From CBDUEV01 sp965366365 (GTDB taxonomy: Bacteria > Actinomycetota > Acidimicrobiia > Spongiisociales > JAENVV01), in assembly GCA_965366365.1 (NCBI GenBank), contig CBDUEV010000036.1:1-28130 (forward strand): a stretch of 28,130 bases of DNA, in the 5' to 3' direction. Below the pieces are notes generated by a model that ran no database searches, was not told the origin of the DNA, and saw only the letters and a program-made list of their open reading frames with translations. Position numbers and translations under genes: made by a program. Shown piece by piece: positions 16,267-23,879 of this stretch; position 1 is the stretch's first letter; each line of letters begins with the position of its first letter.

Positions 16267-16272
16267 TAGAGT
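16267..16272 (+). promoter_or_regulatory. dnaJ -10 element, possibly leaderless
   Basis: TAGAGT, the same hexamer as in the rpsT promoter, stands nine bases before the dnaJ ATG at 16282. No Shine-Dalgarno sequence lies between them, which suggests a leaderless or nearly leaderless transcript. Confidence 0.5.
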
Positions 16273-16281
16273 GTGGGCCGC

Positions 16282-17367
16282 ATGCCCAAGGACTACTACT
16301 CGATACTCGGCGTTTCCAAAGACGCGACCCCAGAAGAAATGAAGCGGGCCTTTCGGACCCTGGCGCGCGAATCTCACCCGGACGCCAATCCGGACGATCC
16401 CACCGCTGAGGCGAGATTCCGCGAGGTGGCGGAGGCGTACGAGGTGCTTTCCGACCCCGAGAAGCGACGCGCCTACGACCGGGGCGAATCACTCGACTTC
16501 GGTGATTTGTTCTCCGGGTTCGGACTCGACGACCTCCTCAGGTCGGTCTTTGGCGACTCCGGGCTCTTCGGCGCGGCGGGGCGGGGCGGCGGGCGACGCC
16601 GGGGCCGCGACATTCTCGCCCAGACCACCATCTCGTTGGCCGAGGCATCCTTTGGAGCCACGGCTGAAGTTCAGTACCGGGCCGCCGCTGCCTGTGAGGT
16701 CTGCTCCGGCTCCGGCGCCGCGGAGGGCAGCCGGCCCATCACGTGTCCTCAGTGCAACGGACAGGGGGCCGTCCAGGCGGCGCGGAGAACCGTGCTGGGG
16801 ACCATGATGTCCGTCGTCGAGTGTGACCGTTGCCATGGAGTTGGCACCATTGTCGAGAGCCCGTGCCCGACGTGCTCGGGGTCCGGCGCCACGGTCGGTG
16901 ATCGGTCGGTGCGTGTCGAGGTCCCGGAGGGCGTGGCCGACGGCACGCGTCTCCGGTTGTCAGGAAAAGGAGAAGCCGGCCAGAGGGGCGCCCCTGCCGG
17001 CGACCTGTACGTCGAGATCCGGGTGATGCCCGACGAACGCTTCGAGCGAAACGGCGACGACCTCATCTTCCGGGCCGAGGTCGGCCTGGCCGAGGCCGCG
17101 CTCGGCAGCTCGGTGGAGGTCCCGCTCCTGGAGGGCGACAGCACCACGATCGAAGTGCCGGCGGGAACCCAACCGAACACCATGTTCTCGTTGCCGAACA
17201 AGGGAATGCATCGCCTCGGCCGGCGGGGCCGCGGCCGAATGCTGGTGGAGATCAATCTCGTCGTCCCCACCGACCTCGACGATGCGTCAGAACAGGCCCT
17301 CCGGCAATACGCCCAGGCACGGGGAGAATCTGTCGAGGCACCCCGTCGCTGGCGAAAGGCGCGATGA
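16282..17367 (+). CDS. dnaJ: Chaperone DnaJ (type I J-protein)
   Basis: The protein is 361 residues from the ATG at 16282 (MPKDYYSILGV); an in-frame GTG nine bases earlier is less likely. The J domain has the HPD motif at 32-34. A short Gly/Phe region (about 75-105) leads to a zinc-binding domain with four CxxCxGxG repeats starting at C138, C155, C181 and C195. The substrate-binding beta domains follow, with VEVPEGVADGTRLRLSGKGE. DnaJ stimulates the DnaK ATPase and delivers unfolded proteins. Actinobacteria often have two DnaJ genes; this is the copy linked to hrcA (DnaJ2 in mycobacteria). It probably has its own promoter rather than depending on hrcA, because a cyclase gene lies between them. 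Confidence 0.97.
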   Translation: MPKDYYSILGVSKDATPEEMKRAFRTLARESHPDANPDDPTAEARFREVAEAYEVLSDPEKRRAYDRGESLDFGDLFSGFGLDDLLRSVFGDSGLFGAAGRGGGRRRGRDILAQTTISLAEASFGATAEVQYRAAAACEVCSGSGAAEGSRPITCPQCNGQGAVQAARRTVLGTMMSVVECDRCHGVGTIVESPCPTCSGSGATVGDRSVRVEVPEGVADGTRLRLSGKGEAGQRGAPAGDLYVEIRVMPDERFERNGDDLIFRAEVGLAEAALGSSVEVPLLEGDSTTIEVPAGTQPNTMFSLPNKGMHRLGRRGRGRMLVEINLVVPTDLDDASEQALRQYAQARGESVEAPRRWRKAR

Positions 17368-17409
17368 GGGACCTACGGCGCGCTATACACCTGGTGTCGG
17401 CGCCGCGCG

Positions 17410-17431
17410 AGTGACCACACGGAAAGTGACC
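17410..17431 (+). promoter_or_regulatory. Direct repeats AGTGACC upstream of the bldD-like gene
   Basis: AGTGACC occurs at 17410-17416 and again at 17425-17431, fifteen bases apart, just upstream of the likely -35 region. The published Streptomyces BldD target is AGTGA-Nn-TCACC, so the repeats match its half-site, though in direct orientation. Autoregulation is an inference. Confidence 0.4.
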
Positions 17432-17455
17432 CTTTTCGCGCGGGGAAAGGCTTGC

Positions 17456-17461
17456 TAACCT
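17456..17461 (+). promoter_or_regulatory. -10 element of the bldD-like gene
   Basis: TGC-TAACCT is an extended -10 identical to that of hrcA. TTTTCG lies 17 bases upstream as a weak -35. Transcription would start near 17468, overlapping the GAGGAGGGG ribosome site, so the leader would be very short. Confidence 0.5.
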
Positions 17462-17483
17462 GCAATCTGAGGAGGGGTTCAAC

Positions 17484-17972
17484 GTGATTGATTCGTACAA
17501 CGAGGCCGTGGGGCGACGCCTGCGGTCTATTCGCAAACAGAAAGGCCTCTCCCTGCAAGACGTGGAGGCGAACTCCGACCAGGAGTTCAAAGCATCGGTG
17601 CTGGGCGCGTACGAGCGGGGAGAACGCAGCCTGTCGCTGCCTCGGATGCAGCGTTTGGCAGCGTTCTACGGCGTGCCGGTCGATCAGCTGCTGCCATCCG
17701 ACGGCCGCTCACAGAGCGTGGGCTTTCCAACCTGGAGCAGTGGCGGTGTCCAGATCGATCTCGGGGCGGTCGAGGGTGCCACCGGAGCGAGCGCGGAGAT
17801 ACTCGAGCGCTTTCTGCGAGCCATCCAGATCATGCGCCAAGACTTCAACGGCCGGGTTCTGACGATTCGTCGGAGCGACCTTCAGGTGCTCGCCGGCTTG
17901 CTCGAGGAGAGTGAGGGTTCCCTCGCCAGCGTGCTCATGGACATCGGCGTTTCCGACTCTGTCAGCTCCTAG
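17484..17972 (+). CDS. bldD: BldD-family transcription regulator
   Basis: The protein is 162 residues from a GTG with GAGGAGGGG upstream. The N-terminal XRE-type helix-turn-helix (about 9-71: LRSIRKQKGLSLQDVE, VLGAYERGERSLSLPRMQRLAAFYGVPVDQLLP) matches Streptomyces BldD closely, including the SYERGDR-like segment. A variable linker leads to a C-terminal domain with R118-Q-D120, eight residues, then R129-R-S-D132. This is the RxD-x8-RxxD arrangement by which BldD binds c-di-GMP (RGD-x8-RQDD in Streptomyces). In Streptomyces, tetrameric c-di-GMP holds two BldD subunits together on DNA to repress development genes. A similar c-di-GMP-dependent regulator is likely here, though its targets are unknown. 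Four bases separate its stop from that of the convergent HIT gene. It occupies the place taken by rsmE in mycobacteria. Confidence 0.88.
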   Translation: MIDSYNEAVGRRLRSIRKQKGLSLQDVEANSDQEFKASVLGAYERGERSLSLPRMQRLAAFYGVPVDQLLPSDGRSQSVGFPTWSSGGVQIDLGAVEGATGASAEILERFLRAIQIMRQDFNGRVLTIRRSDLQVLAGLLEESEGSLASVLMDIGVSDSVSS

Positions 17973-17976
17973 GCGC

Positions 17977-18387
17977 CTACCCCAACCCGTCACGATCGAG
18001 CGCAGCCAGGATGCGTCTCTGATCTTCGTCGAGCTGTTCGGACGTCGTTGAGGCGTCGGCGTTCGAGAAATCGAGATCGCCGAGCCCGTCGATCGGCAGG
18101 ACGTGGATGTGGAGGTGAGGCACTTCGAGTCCGGCGATCATCAGGCCCACCCGCGTTGGGGAATAGGCAGTGTTGATGGAGCGTCCGACCGTTTGGGCCA
18201 CGTTCATGAGGTGAGACGCCACCTCAGTCGGAGCGTCGAGCCAATGGTCGATTTCACGGCGGGGGACCACCAGGGTGTGCCCCCTTCTGATCGGGGCGAT
18301 CGTCAGAAACGCGGCACAGACCTCGTCCTCCCAGACGAATCGTCCTGGGAGTTCCCGGTTGAGAATGCGGGTGAAGATGGTTGACAT
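17977..18387 (-). CDS. HIT-family nucleotide-binding protein
   Basis: This 136-residue protein has the histidine triad H91-L-H93-I-H95 in VPHLHIHVLPI, plus the family segments FLTIAPIRRGHTLVVPRREIDHW and VGLMIAGLEVPH. HIT proteins hydrolyse or transfer nucleotides (for example adenosine 5'-phosphoramidate or dinucleoside polyphosphates); the exact substrate is not evident. On the minus strand, TAGGCT lies six bases upstream of the ATG with no ribosome site, so the transcript may be leaderless. It is divergent from phoH and convergent with the bldD-like gene. Confidence 0.92.
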   Translation of the reverse strand: MSTIFTRILNRELPGRFVWEDEVCAAFLTIAPIRRGHTLVVPRREIDHWLDAPTEVASHLMNVAQTVGRSINTAYSPTRVGLMIAGLEVPHLHIHVLPIDGLGDLDFSNADASTTSEQLDEDQRRILAALDRDGLG

Positions 18388-18393
18388 GGGTCG

Positions 18394-18399
18394 AGCCTA
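18394..18399 (-). promoter_or_regulatory. Candidate -10 of the HIT gene, leaderless
   Basis: TAGGCT on the minus strand is followed by CGACCC and then the ATG at 18387. This spacing puts the transcription start at the A of the start codon. No -35 was recognised. Confidence 0.4.
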
Positions 18400-18478
18400 C
18401 CCCGTCCCGTTGCGGTCTCCCCTCAGGAACCAAGCGCCCTCGCCGGACGTTTGTTTCTTCGATGCGACCCGTCAGCGG

Positions 18479-18484
18479 TATACT
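18479..18484 (+). promoter_or_regulatory. Candidate -10 of the phoH operon
   Basis: TATACT is close to the consensus -10 and stands 31 bases upstream of the TTG start of phoH. The -35 is unclear: TTGTTT at 18451 is too far (22 bases), while TTCGAT at 18458 would give 15. It is likely the promoter for the phoH-pgpH-ybeY-CorC-era run. Confidence 0.55.
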
Positions 18485-18515
18485 CCGGGCTCCCCTGTTC
18501 CTCCGCGAGGTCTCC

Positions 18516-19502
18516 TTGCTTCCTACTGATGCCGAAACCCGGGTGCGATTCCCGTCGACCGACGCCCTTCTGGATCTCGTCGGTCAACACGACGCGCACG
18601 TTCGGCTCCTCGAGAATGCCTTTCCTGGCGTCCGCATCGTGGCGCGGGGCGACGAGTTCACCGTCACCGGGGACATCGACCAGGTGGCCAAGGCCCGCAA
18701 ATCCCTCGAAGAGCTGATCACGCTGGTCGAGGATGGCCAGATGCTCGACGCCGACCGCGTCAGGCGGGTCATCGAAATGGTGCTCGACGATGTCCCTTCG
18801 CCGGCCGAGACCCTGTCCGGCGGCATCGCGGTAGCCAGGGGACGGCTCATTCGGCCGAAGACCGCAGGCCAGCGCCGCTACATGGACGCCATCGCCGACA
18901 ACACCCTGGTGTTCGGCATCGGGCCGGCGGGCACGGGCAAGACCTATCTGGCCATGGCCGCCGCGGTGGCGGCGCTGAAGTCCGGCAGCGTCCGGAGAAT
19001 CCTCCTGACCCGCCCTGCCGTCGAGGCCGGTGAGCGGCTTGGGTTTCTCCCAGGAGACATGGCAGCCAAGATCGACCCGTATCTCCGACCTCTGTACGAC
19101 GCCCTCTTCGACATGCTCGGCACGGACGAGACGGCCGCGCTCATCGAAAAGGGCACCATCGAGATTGCGCCGCTCGCCTACATGCGCGGACGGACCCTCA
19201 ACGACGCCTATGTGATCCTCGACGAGGCGCAGAACACCTCGCCGGAACAGATGAAGATGTTCCTCACGCGGCTCGGATTCAATTCGAGGATGGTGATCAC
19301 CGGCGATATAACTCAGGTAGACCTTCCCACCGGCAACGGCTCCGGATTGCGGGCGGTACGAAAGATCCTCAAAGGCATCACCGATGTCGCCTTCGTCGAG
19401 CTGAGCTCGAAGGATGTTGTCCGCGCCAGAATCGTGGCGGACATCGTGGACGCCTACGCCCGCTACGAGGCCGAGCGGCGAGCCGAGGAGAACCTGCGAT
19501 GA
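18516..19502 (+). CDS. phoH: PhoH-like ATPase
   Basis: The protein is 328 residues from a TTG at 18516, chosen because GAGG (18507-18510) lies five bases upstream and a -10 (18479-18484) lies before it; the longer frame crosses the promoter. An N-terminal KH-like segment (about 10-70) leads to the P-loop ATPase domain with Walker A GPAGTGKT (136-143) and Walker B ILDEAQN (D236-E237). VITGDITQVDLP follows, in the typical PhoH pattern. PhoH-like proteins are predicted RNA-linked ATPases and are often next to ybeY, an rRNA-processing endonuclease; the precise role is unsettled. The stop overlaps the next start (ATGA). Confidence 0.95.
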   Translation: MLPTDAETRVRFPSTDALLDLVGQHDAHVRLLENAFPGVRIVARGDEFTVTGDIDQVAKARKSLEELITLVEDGQMLDADRVRRVIEMVLDDVPSPAETLSGGIAVARGRLIRPKTAGQRRYMDAIADNTLVFGIGPAGTGKTYLAMAAAVAALKSGSVRRILLTRPAVEAGERLGFLPGDMAAKIDPYLRPLYDALFDMLGTDETAALIEKGTIEIAPLAYMRGRTLNDAYVILDEAQNTSPEQMKMFLTRLGFNSRMVITGDITQVDLPTGNGSGLRAVRKILKGITDVAFVELSSKDVVRARIVADIVDAYARYEAERRAEENLR

Positions 19503-22207
19503 GCGACCGTATCCGCCACGCGGCGAGCCGCCTGCTCATCATCCTGTTGACCATCGCGGCAGTGTGGGGCGTGCTGTCGTACCGAACCGAAAACGCCGCA
19601 GCCCCCGTGGTGGTGGGGGAGCCCTCTCCTCAGCAGTTCGTCGCTCCGGAGGAGATCACGGGGATCGTCGATGTCGCGGCCACCACCGAAGCACGCCAGG
19701 CTGCCGCCGACGGTGTTGCCGACATCCTCACCACCAGCGACGTCAAGACCGAAACAGTGATGGCCGAGATCGAGACCTTCTTCGATCTGGTCAAGACGAA
19801 CGCCGTCATTCCCAACGCGGTGACCACCGTGGAGGTGGTCGACCCGTTCGTCGACGCCGATCCCGACGAGCCGGCGACCTCCGGGGAGTCGACCACCACC
19901 TCAGCCGTCCCGAACGAGGTCACCGTGGCTGGGGCTCTCTACCTCGATCTGGACGCCGACGGGTTGTTCTCCGCTGATGCCGGGGATGTTCCGCTTCCCG
20001 ACGTCGACGTCGTCATCACCGACGCGACGGGCGTCATCGCCACGGTCCGCTCCGATGAGGAGGGGCTGGTGGCGTCGGGTTCTCTCGCCACCGAGGGGCC
20101 ACTCCTCATCGAGGTGAACACCGCCGACCCCGATTTCCCCGCCGATGTTGCCCTCGCCACGTCCAACAACCCGCAGGTGATCGAGGACGTGACGCCTGAC
20201 ACCATCGACCTCGCTCCCATCGGGTTTGCTCCCCACGTCCGGTCGATCGAACTCCAGGAGGGACTCCTCGAGGACGAGTACCGATTCCTGTTCGCCTACG
20301 AGGCGACGATCCCGACGCTGGTGTCACTGGCGACCGAAGACGTGACGCGGGCCGCCCTGGGCTTGGACTCGCAGCTTGCCCAGGTGCGCCTGGCCACACT
20401 GCGCGAGGCCAGAGAGCGGCTCACCGACGGGATCGCCGACGAGGAGCTCGGCCGCATCAAGGTGAGGGTCTTCGACACCCCGCCGTTCATCGTGCTCGAC
20501 GAGGAGTTCAACTCGGCGGCGAGCGACGCGGCGGCGGATGTGATCGCCCTGCACCTCATCCCCACCCTCGAGGTCGACGAGGCCGCCACCCAGGAAGCGC
20601 GCGATGCGGCCGCCGCCGGTGTCGAAGAGGTGCTCATCGATTTCAAAGCGGGGGAGACGATCGTCGACAAGGGCGAGGTGGTCACCGCCGTTCAGAACGA
20701 AGCCATCACGATGTCTGACCTGAATCGCCCCACGGCCACCCAGTACGCGGCGATGATGGCGATCATCGCCGTTCTGGTGCTCGTGGTCATGTTCTATATC
20801 GCCAGGTTCCGCCCGGTGTTCTGGAATTCCACGCGGCGGGTGGCCCTGTTCGGCATCCTGCTCGTACTGGCCGCTGGGTCGGTTCGCCTGGTGCCCGCCG
20901 TCGGTGTCGTCAGCGGGTTCGAGGGTTTGAGCGGCTACGCCATCCCGGCAGCCGGCTTCGGGTTCATCGTGGCGATCCTGTTCGACGCCCGCCTGGCGGT
21001 GCTCACAGCCCTGGCCGTGGCCGCCATCACCGGGATCTCCACGGGCGACACCGGGTACGCGGTGTACGCATTGCTGTCAGCAATCGGGCCGGTCCCGTTC
21101 GTGTCCGCCATCTCCACCCGCGCCGACTTCCGGAGGGCACTCGGCTACTCGTCGGCCCTGGCGGCGCTCATCGCTGCCTCGGGAGCGTGGTTCTTTCACG
21201 CTCCCCTTCTGGAACTACCCGTCGTGGAGACCGTGTCCCGGGCGGCTGTGCTCGCCTTCGTGGTCAGCCTCCTCTCGACGCTCGTCGCCGGCATGGCCCT
21301 GTCGTTCTTCGAGGTCGCTTTCGACATCACCACCACCCTTCGCCTCCTCGACGTCACAGACCGCAACCACCCGGCCCTCCAGACCCTCCAGGAGCACGCC
21401 TGGGGCACATTCAACCACTCGCTCATGGTCGGCACGTTGGCCGAGCAGGCGGCGCGTGCTATCGGCGCCAACAACCTGCTGGCTCTGGCGGCCGCCTACT
21501 ACCACGACCTCGGCAAGACCGAGAACCCCACCTACTTCATCGAGAACCAGTTTGGGGTCGGCAATCCGCACGATCTGATTCCGCCCGACGAATCGGCCAA
21601 GATCATCCGCCAGCATGTGGTGGACGGCATCGAGCTCGCCAAGAAATACCGCATCCCTTCGGAGGTTGCGGAGGGGATCGTCTGCCATCACGGCGACGGA
21701 ATCATGCAGTACTTCTATCAGCAGGCCATCGAGCTGCACGGTCCGGACGCGGTGAACGTCGACGACTACCGCCACATCGGTCACAAGCCGAAGACGCGCG
21801 AAATGGCGATCCTGATGATGGCCGACGCCCTGGAGGGCGCCTCGAGGGCGGTGTTCTCAGAGGAGGACCCGTCGCCACAGAAGATCACTGCCCTGGTCGA
21901 ACGGATCGTCGGAGAGAAGCTCGGCGACGGCCAGCTCAGTGAATCCGATCTCACTCTCGGCGAACTCACCATCGTCAAGACCGCTTTTGCAGAAGCGCTT
22001 CTCGGGCATTACCACCAGCGAATCCCCTATCCGAACTTCCCTCAGGGTGACGCCCTTTCCGAGGGCCGACCGGCCGCTCTCCCTCCGACCGCGGACGCCG
22101 AACTGGACGGCGAGGTCCTCGACCTGCCTTCAGTGGAGGCCGAGCCGGGGCAGGCCGCCGAGACGGAGTCCGATGTCATACCGATGCGGCGTCAAAAGGA
22201 GCGCTGA
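19499..22207 (+). CDS. pgpH: PgpH-type 7TM HD phosphodiesterase with an SdrD-B-like insert
   Basis: At 902 residues it is longer than typical PgpH/YqfF proteins (about 710). After one N-terminal helix (about 10-28) comes a large extracellular region, about 30-415. Its helical parts (EEITGIVDVAATTEARQAAADGV and, later, EVDEAATQEARDAAAAGVEEV) fit the 7TMR-HDED domain. Between them, residues about 141-230 read as a Cna-B/SdrD-B-like beta domain (ALYLDLDADGLFSADAGDVPLPDVDVV in outline, then VRSDEEG), preceded by a Ser/Thr/Pro-rich linker. A membrane block (about 414-620) follows, then a cytoplasmic HD domain with H640, H669-D670 (YYHDLGK), RQHVVDG and CHHGDG, all metal ligands present. Known PgpH enzymes break down c-di-AMP. 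Gene order phoH-pgpH-ybeY matches Firmicutes. It overlaps phoH and is two bases from ybeY. Confidence 0.92.
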   Translation: MSDRIRHAASRLLIILLTIAAVWGVLSYRTENAAAPVVVGEPSPQQFVAPEEITGIVDVAATTEARQAAADGVADILTTSDVKTETVMAEIETFFDLVKTNAVIPNAVTTVEVVDPFVDADPDEPATSGESTTTSAVPNEVTVAGALYLDLDADGLFSADAGDVPLPDVDVVITDATGVIATVRSDEEGLVASGSLATEGPLLIEVNTADPDFPADVALATSNNPQVIEDVTPDTIDLAPIGFAPHVRSIELQEGLLEDEYRFLFAYEATIPTLVSLATEDVTRAALGLDSQLAQVRLATLREARERLTDGIADEELGRIKVRVFDTPPFIVLDEEFNSAASDAAADVIALHLIPTLEVDEAATQEARDAAAAGVEEVLIDFKAGETIVDKGEVVTAVQNEAITMSDLNRPTATQYAAMMAIIAVLVLVVMFYIARFRPVFWNSTRRVALFGILLVLAAGSVRLVPAVGVVSGFEGLSGYAIPAAGFGFIVAILFDARLAVLTALAVAAITGISTGDTGYAVYALLSAIGPVPFVSAISTRADFRRALGYSSALAALIAASGAWFFHAPLLELPVVETVSRAAVLAFVVSLLSTLVAGMALSFFEVAFDITTTLRLLDVTDRNHPALQTLQEHAWGTFNHSLMVGTLAEQAARAIGANNLLALAAAYYHDLGKTENPTYFIENQFGVGNPHDLIPPDESAKIIRQHVVDGIELAKKYRIPSEVAEGIVCHHGDGIMQYFYQQAIELHGPDAVNVDDYRHIGHKPKTREMAILMMADALEGASRAVFSEEDPSPQKITALVERIVGEKLGDGQLSESDLTLGELTIVKTAFAEALLGHYHQRIPYPNFPQGDALSEGRPAALPPTADAELDGEVLDLPSVEAEPGQAAETESDVIPMRRQKER

Positions 22208-22209
22208 GG

Positions 22210-22674
22210 TTGAACATCTTCCTGGCGGACGAACAGGATGAGCCGCTGAGTACCCAACCGCTGGTCCAGTTAGCCGCCCTCGTGCTCGAATCGGAGGGTT
22301 TCTCGGATGAAACCGAGATGACGCTCATGTTCGTGTCTGACGAGGATGCGGCGGGCTACAACGAACGCTTCATGGGGCGGACCGGGCCGACCGACGTGCT
22401 GGCGTTTCCCCTCGAGCACCTGCATCCCGGTCTCATCCCCAAACGCGAGGTGAACGGCCCGCCCATCAACCTCGGGGACGTGATCGTGGCTCCTGCCTAT
22501 GTGACGGCCCAGGCGATCGGCAACGGCGTTGCGCCGGACGACGAGATGGCGCTCATGGTGGTGCACGGCACACTGCATCTCCTCGGCTACGACCATCCCG
22601 ACGACGAGCAAGCGGAGGCCATGGAAGCCAAAGAACGCGAGATCCTCGCCCGGGCGGGAAGGATCAGACCATGA
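22210..22674 (+). CDS. ybeY: Endoribonuclease YbeY (rRNA maturation)
   Basis: The protein is 154 residues from a TTG at 22210, two bases after the pgpH stop, with AAAAGGAG a little upstream. The zinc site H119-x3-H123-x5-H129 in HGTLHLLGYDH defines the family, with TDVLAFPLE and GDVIVAPAY ahead of it. YbeY takes part in 16S rRNA 3'-end maturation and ribosome quality control. Its stop overlaps the start of the CBS-domain gene. The ybeY-phoH linkage is widely conserved. Confidence 0.97.
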   Translation: MNIFLADEQDEPLSTQPLVQLAALVLESEGFSDETEMTLMFVSDEDAAGYNERFMGRTGPTDVLAFPLEHLHPGLIPKREVNGPPINLGDVIVAPAYVTAQAIGNGVAPDDEMALMVVHGTLHLLGYDHPDDEQAEAMEAKEREILARAGRIRP

Positions 22675-23879
22675 GCGCCTGGGCCTATGTCGTCACTGTC
22701 GTGTTCCTCCTGTTCGCCGGCGTCCTCCGGGCGGCAGGCGCCTCCCTTGTTCGCACGCACCGCGCCGACGCCCTCCACGATGCCGCTGAAGGCACTCGGA
22801 ACGCCGCCATCGTCGCGGACTTGCTGGAAGACCGGGCGGGCCTCCAACCCTCACTGGGACTTGTGCATGTGGCGTTGCTCCTCGCAGCCACGGTTCCCGC
22901 CGCCTGGGCCATCTCGGTCTCGGCATTCGGGACGGTGGCTCGCGCCGGCTTCCTGATCCTGCTCGTGGTGGTGGTCCTGTTCCTAGGCGACATTCTCCCG
23001 CGTTCGTTGGGGCGGAACCGGCCCCGCCGACTCGCCTACCGCTTCGCCCGGGGCCTCCGACGCGCCGCCCAATTGGGCGCGGCGGCCGACGATCTCGTGG
23101 ATGATGACGACGAAGCCGACGAAAAGGACGACTCCGAACCAGACGAACTCGCCGCCGATCGAGAAGAGATGGAACTGATCAGCTCGGTGATCGAGTTCTC
23201 CGACACGCTGGTTCGCGAGGTGATGGTCCCGCGCACCGACATGGTCACCATTGCCTCCTCCGTCACGTCGGAGGAGGCGCTGGATGCCGTCATCGAAAAC
23301 GGCTTCTCCCGCATCCCCGTGGCCGGAACCGGGGTCGACGACATCCTGGGAACCGTCTACGCCAAGGATCTACTGCGCCTGATGGACGAGGGGGCCGGGC
23401 CGATGGCCGTCAAGGATCTCATGCGGCCCGCCTACTTCGTGCCCGAGACCAAGAAGGTGGCGTACCTCCTTCGGGATATGCAGGCATCCCAGGTGCACAT
23501 GGCGATCGTCGTGGATGAGTTCGGAGGCACGTCGGGACTCGTCACGATCGAGGATCTCTTGGAGGAGCTGGTCGGGGAGATCGCGGACGAGTACGACACC
23601 GAGGAGCCGATGGTGGTGCCCGACGGCCACGGAGGTCTCCTCGTCGATGCCCGCCTGAGCGTGGAAGAGTTGTCGACGCTGGTGCACGAAGAACTCCCGT
23701 CGGAGGAATGGGACACCGTAGGCGGGCTGGTCCTCGGACTGGCGGGCCGCGTCCCGCGCGAGAACGAGGCTTTCGAGTACGGTCGCATCACCCTCACGTG
23801 CGTGCGGGTCCAGGGACGTCGAGTGGCGAAGGTCCGGGTGAACCGTCGAGGCGAGTCGCTCGTGGTCGGCGGCTCATGA
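22671..23879 (+). CDS. CorC/HlyC-family CBS-domain membrane protein
   Basis: This 402-residue protein has an N-terminal DUF21-like membrane region with about three helices (5-22, 61-83, 90-107). A strongly acidic stretch (140-168, rich in Asp and Glu) is followed by REVMVPRTDM and two CBS domains (about 183-305: SRIPVAG, YAKDLLRLM, VHMAIVVDEFGGTSGLVTIEDLLEEL). The CorC_HlyC domain (about 325-400) closes it. Relatives have been linked to magnesium or cobalt efflux; the old hemolysin label is not informative. Bound adenine nucleotides at the CBS pair could regulate it. It overlaps both neighbours by ATGA junctions, between ybeY and era as in mycobacteria. Confidence 0.92.
   Translation: MSAWAYVVTVVFLLFAGVLRAAGASLVRTHRADALHDAAEGTRNAAIVADLLEDRAGLQPSLGLVHVALLLAATVPAAWAISVSAFGTVARAGFLILLVVVVLFLGDILPRSLGRNRPRRLAYRFARGLRRAAQLGAAADDLVDDDDEADEKDDSEPDELAADREEMELISSVIEFSDTLVREVMVPRTDMVTIASSVTSEEALDAVIENGFSRIPVAGTGVDDILGTVYAKDLLRLMDEGAGPMAVKDLMRPAYFVPETKKVAYLLRDMQASQVHMAIVVDEFGGTSGLVTIEDLLEELVGEIADEYDTEEPMVVPDGHGGLLVDARLSVEELSTLVHEELPSEEWDTVGGLVLGLAGRVPRENEAFEYGRITLTCVRVQGRRVAKVRVNRRGESLVVGGS

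Noticed and set aside
16242..16272. HspR (HAIR) site in the dnaJ promoter
   Set aside because: The visible repeat GAACC/GGTTC does not match CTTGAGT-N7-ACTCAAG.
17387..17397. ACACC-T-GGTGT inverted repeat after dnaJ as a terminator or operator
   Set aside because: The arms are only five bases and nothing else supports a function.
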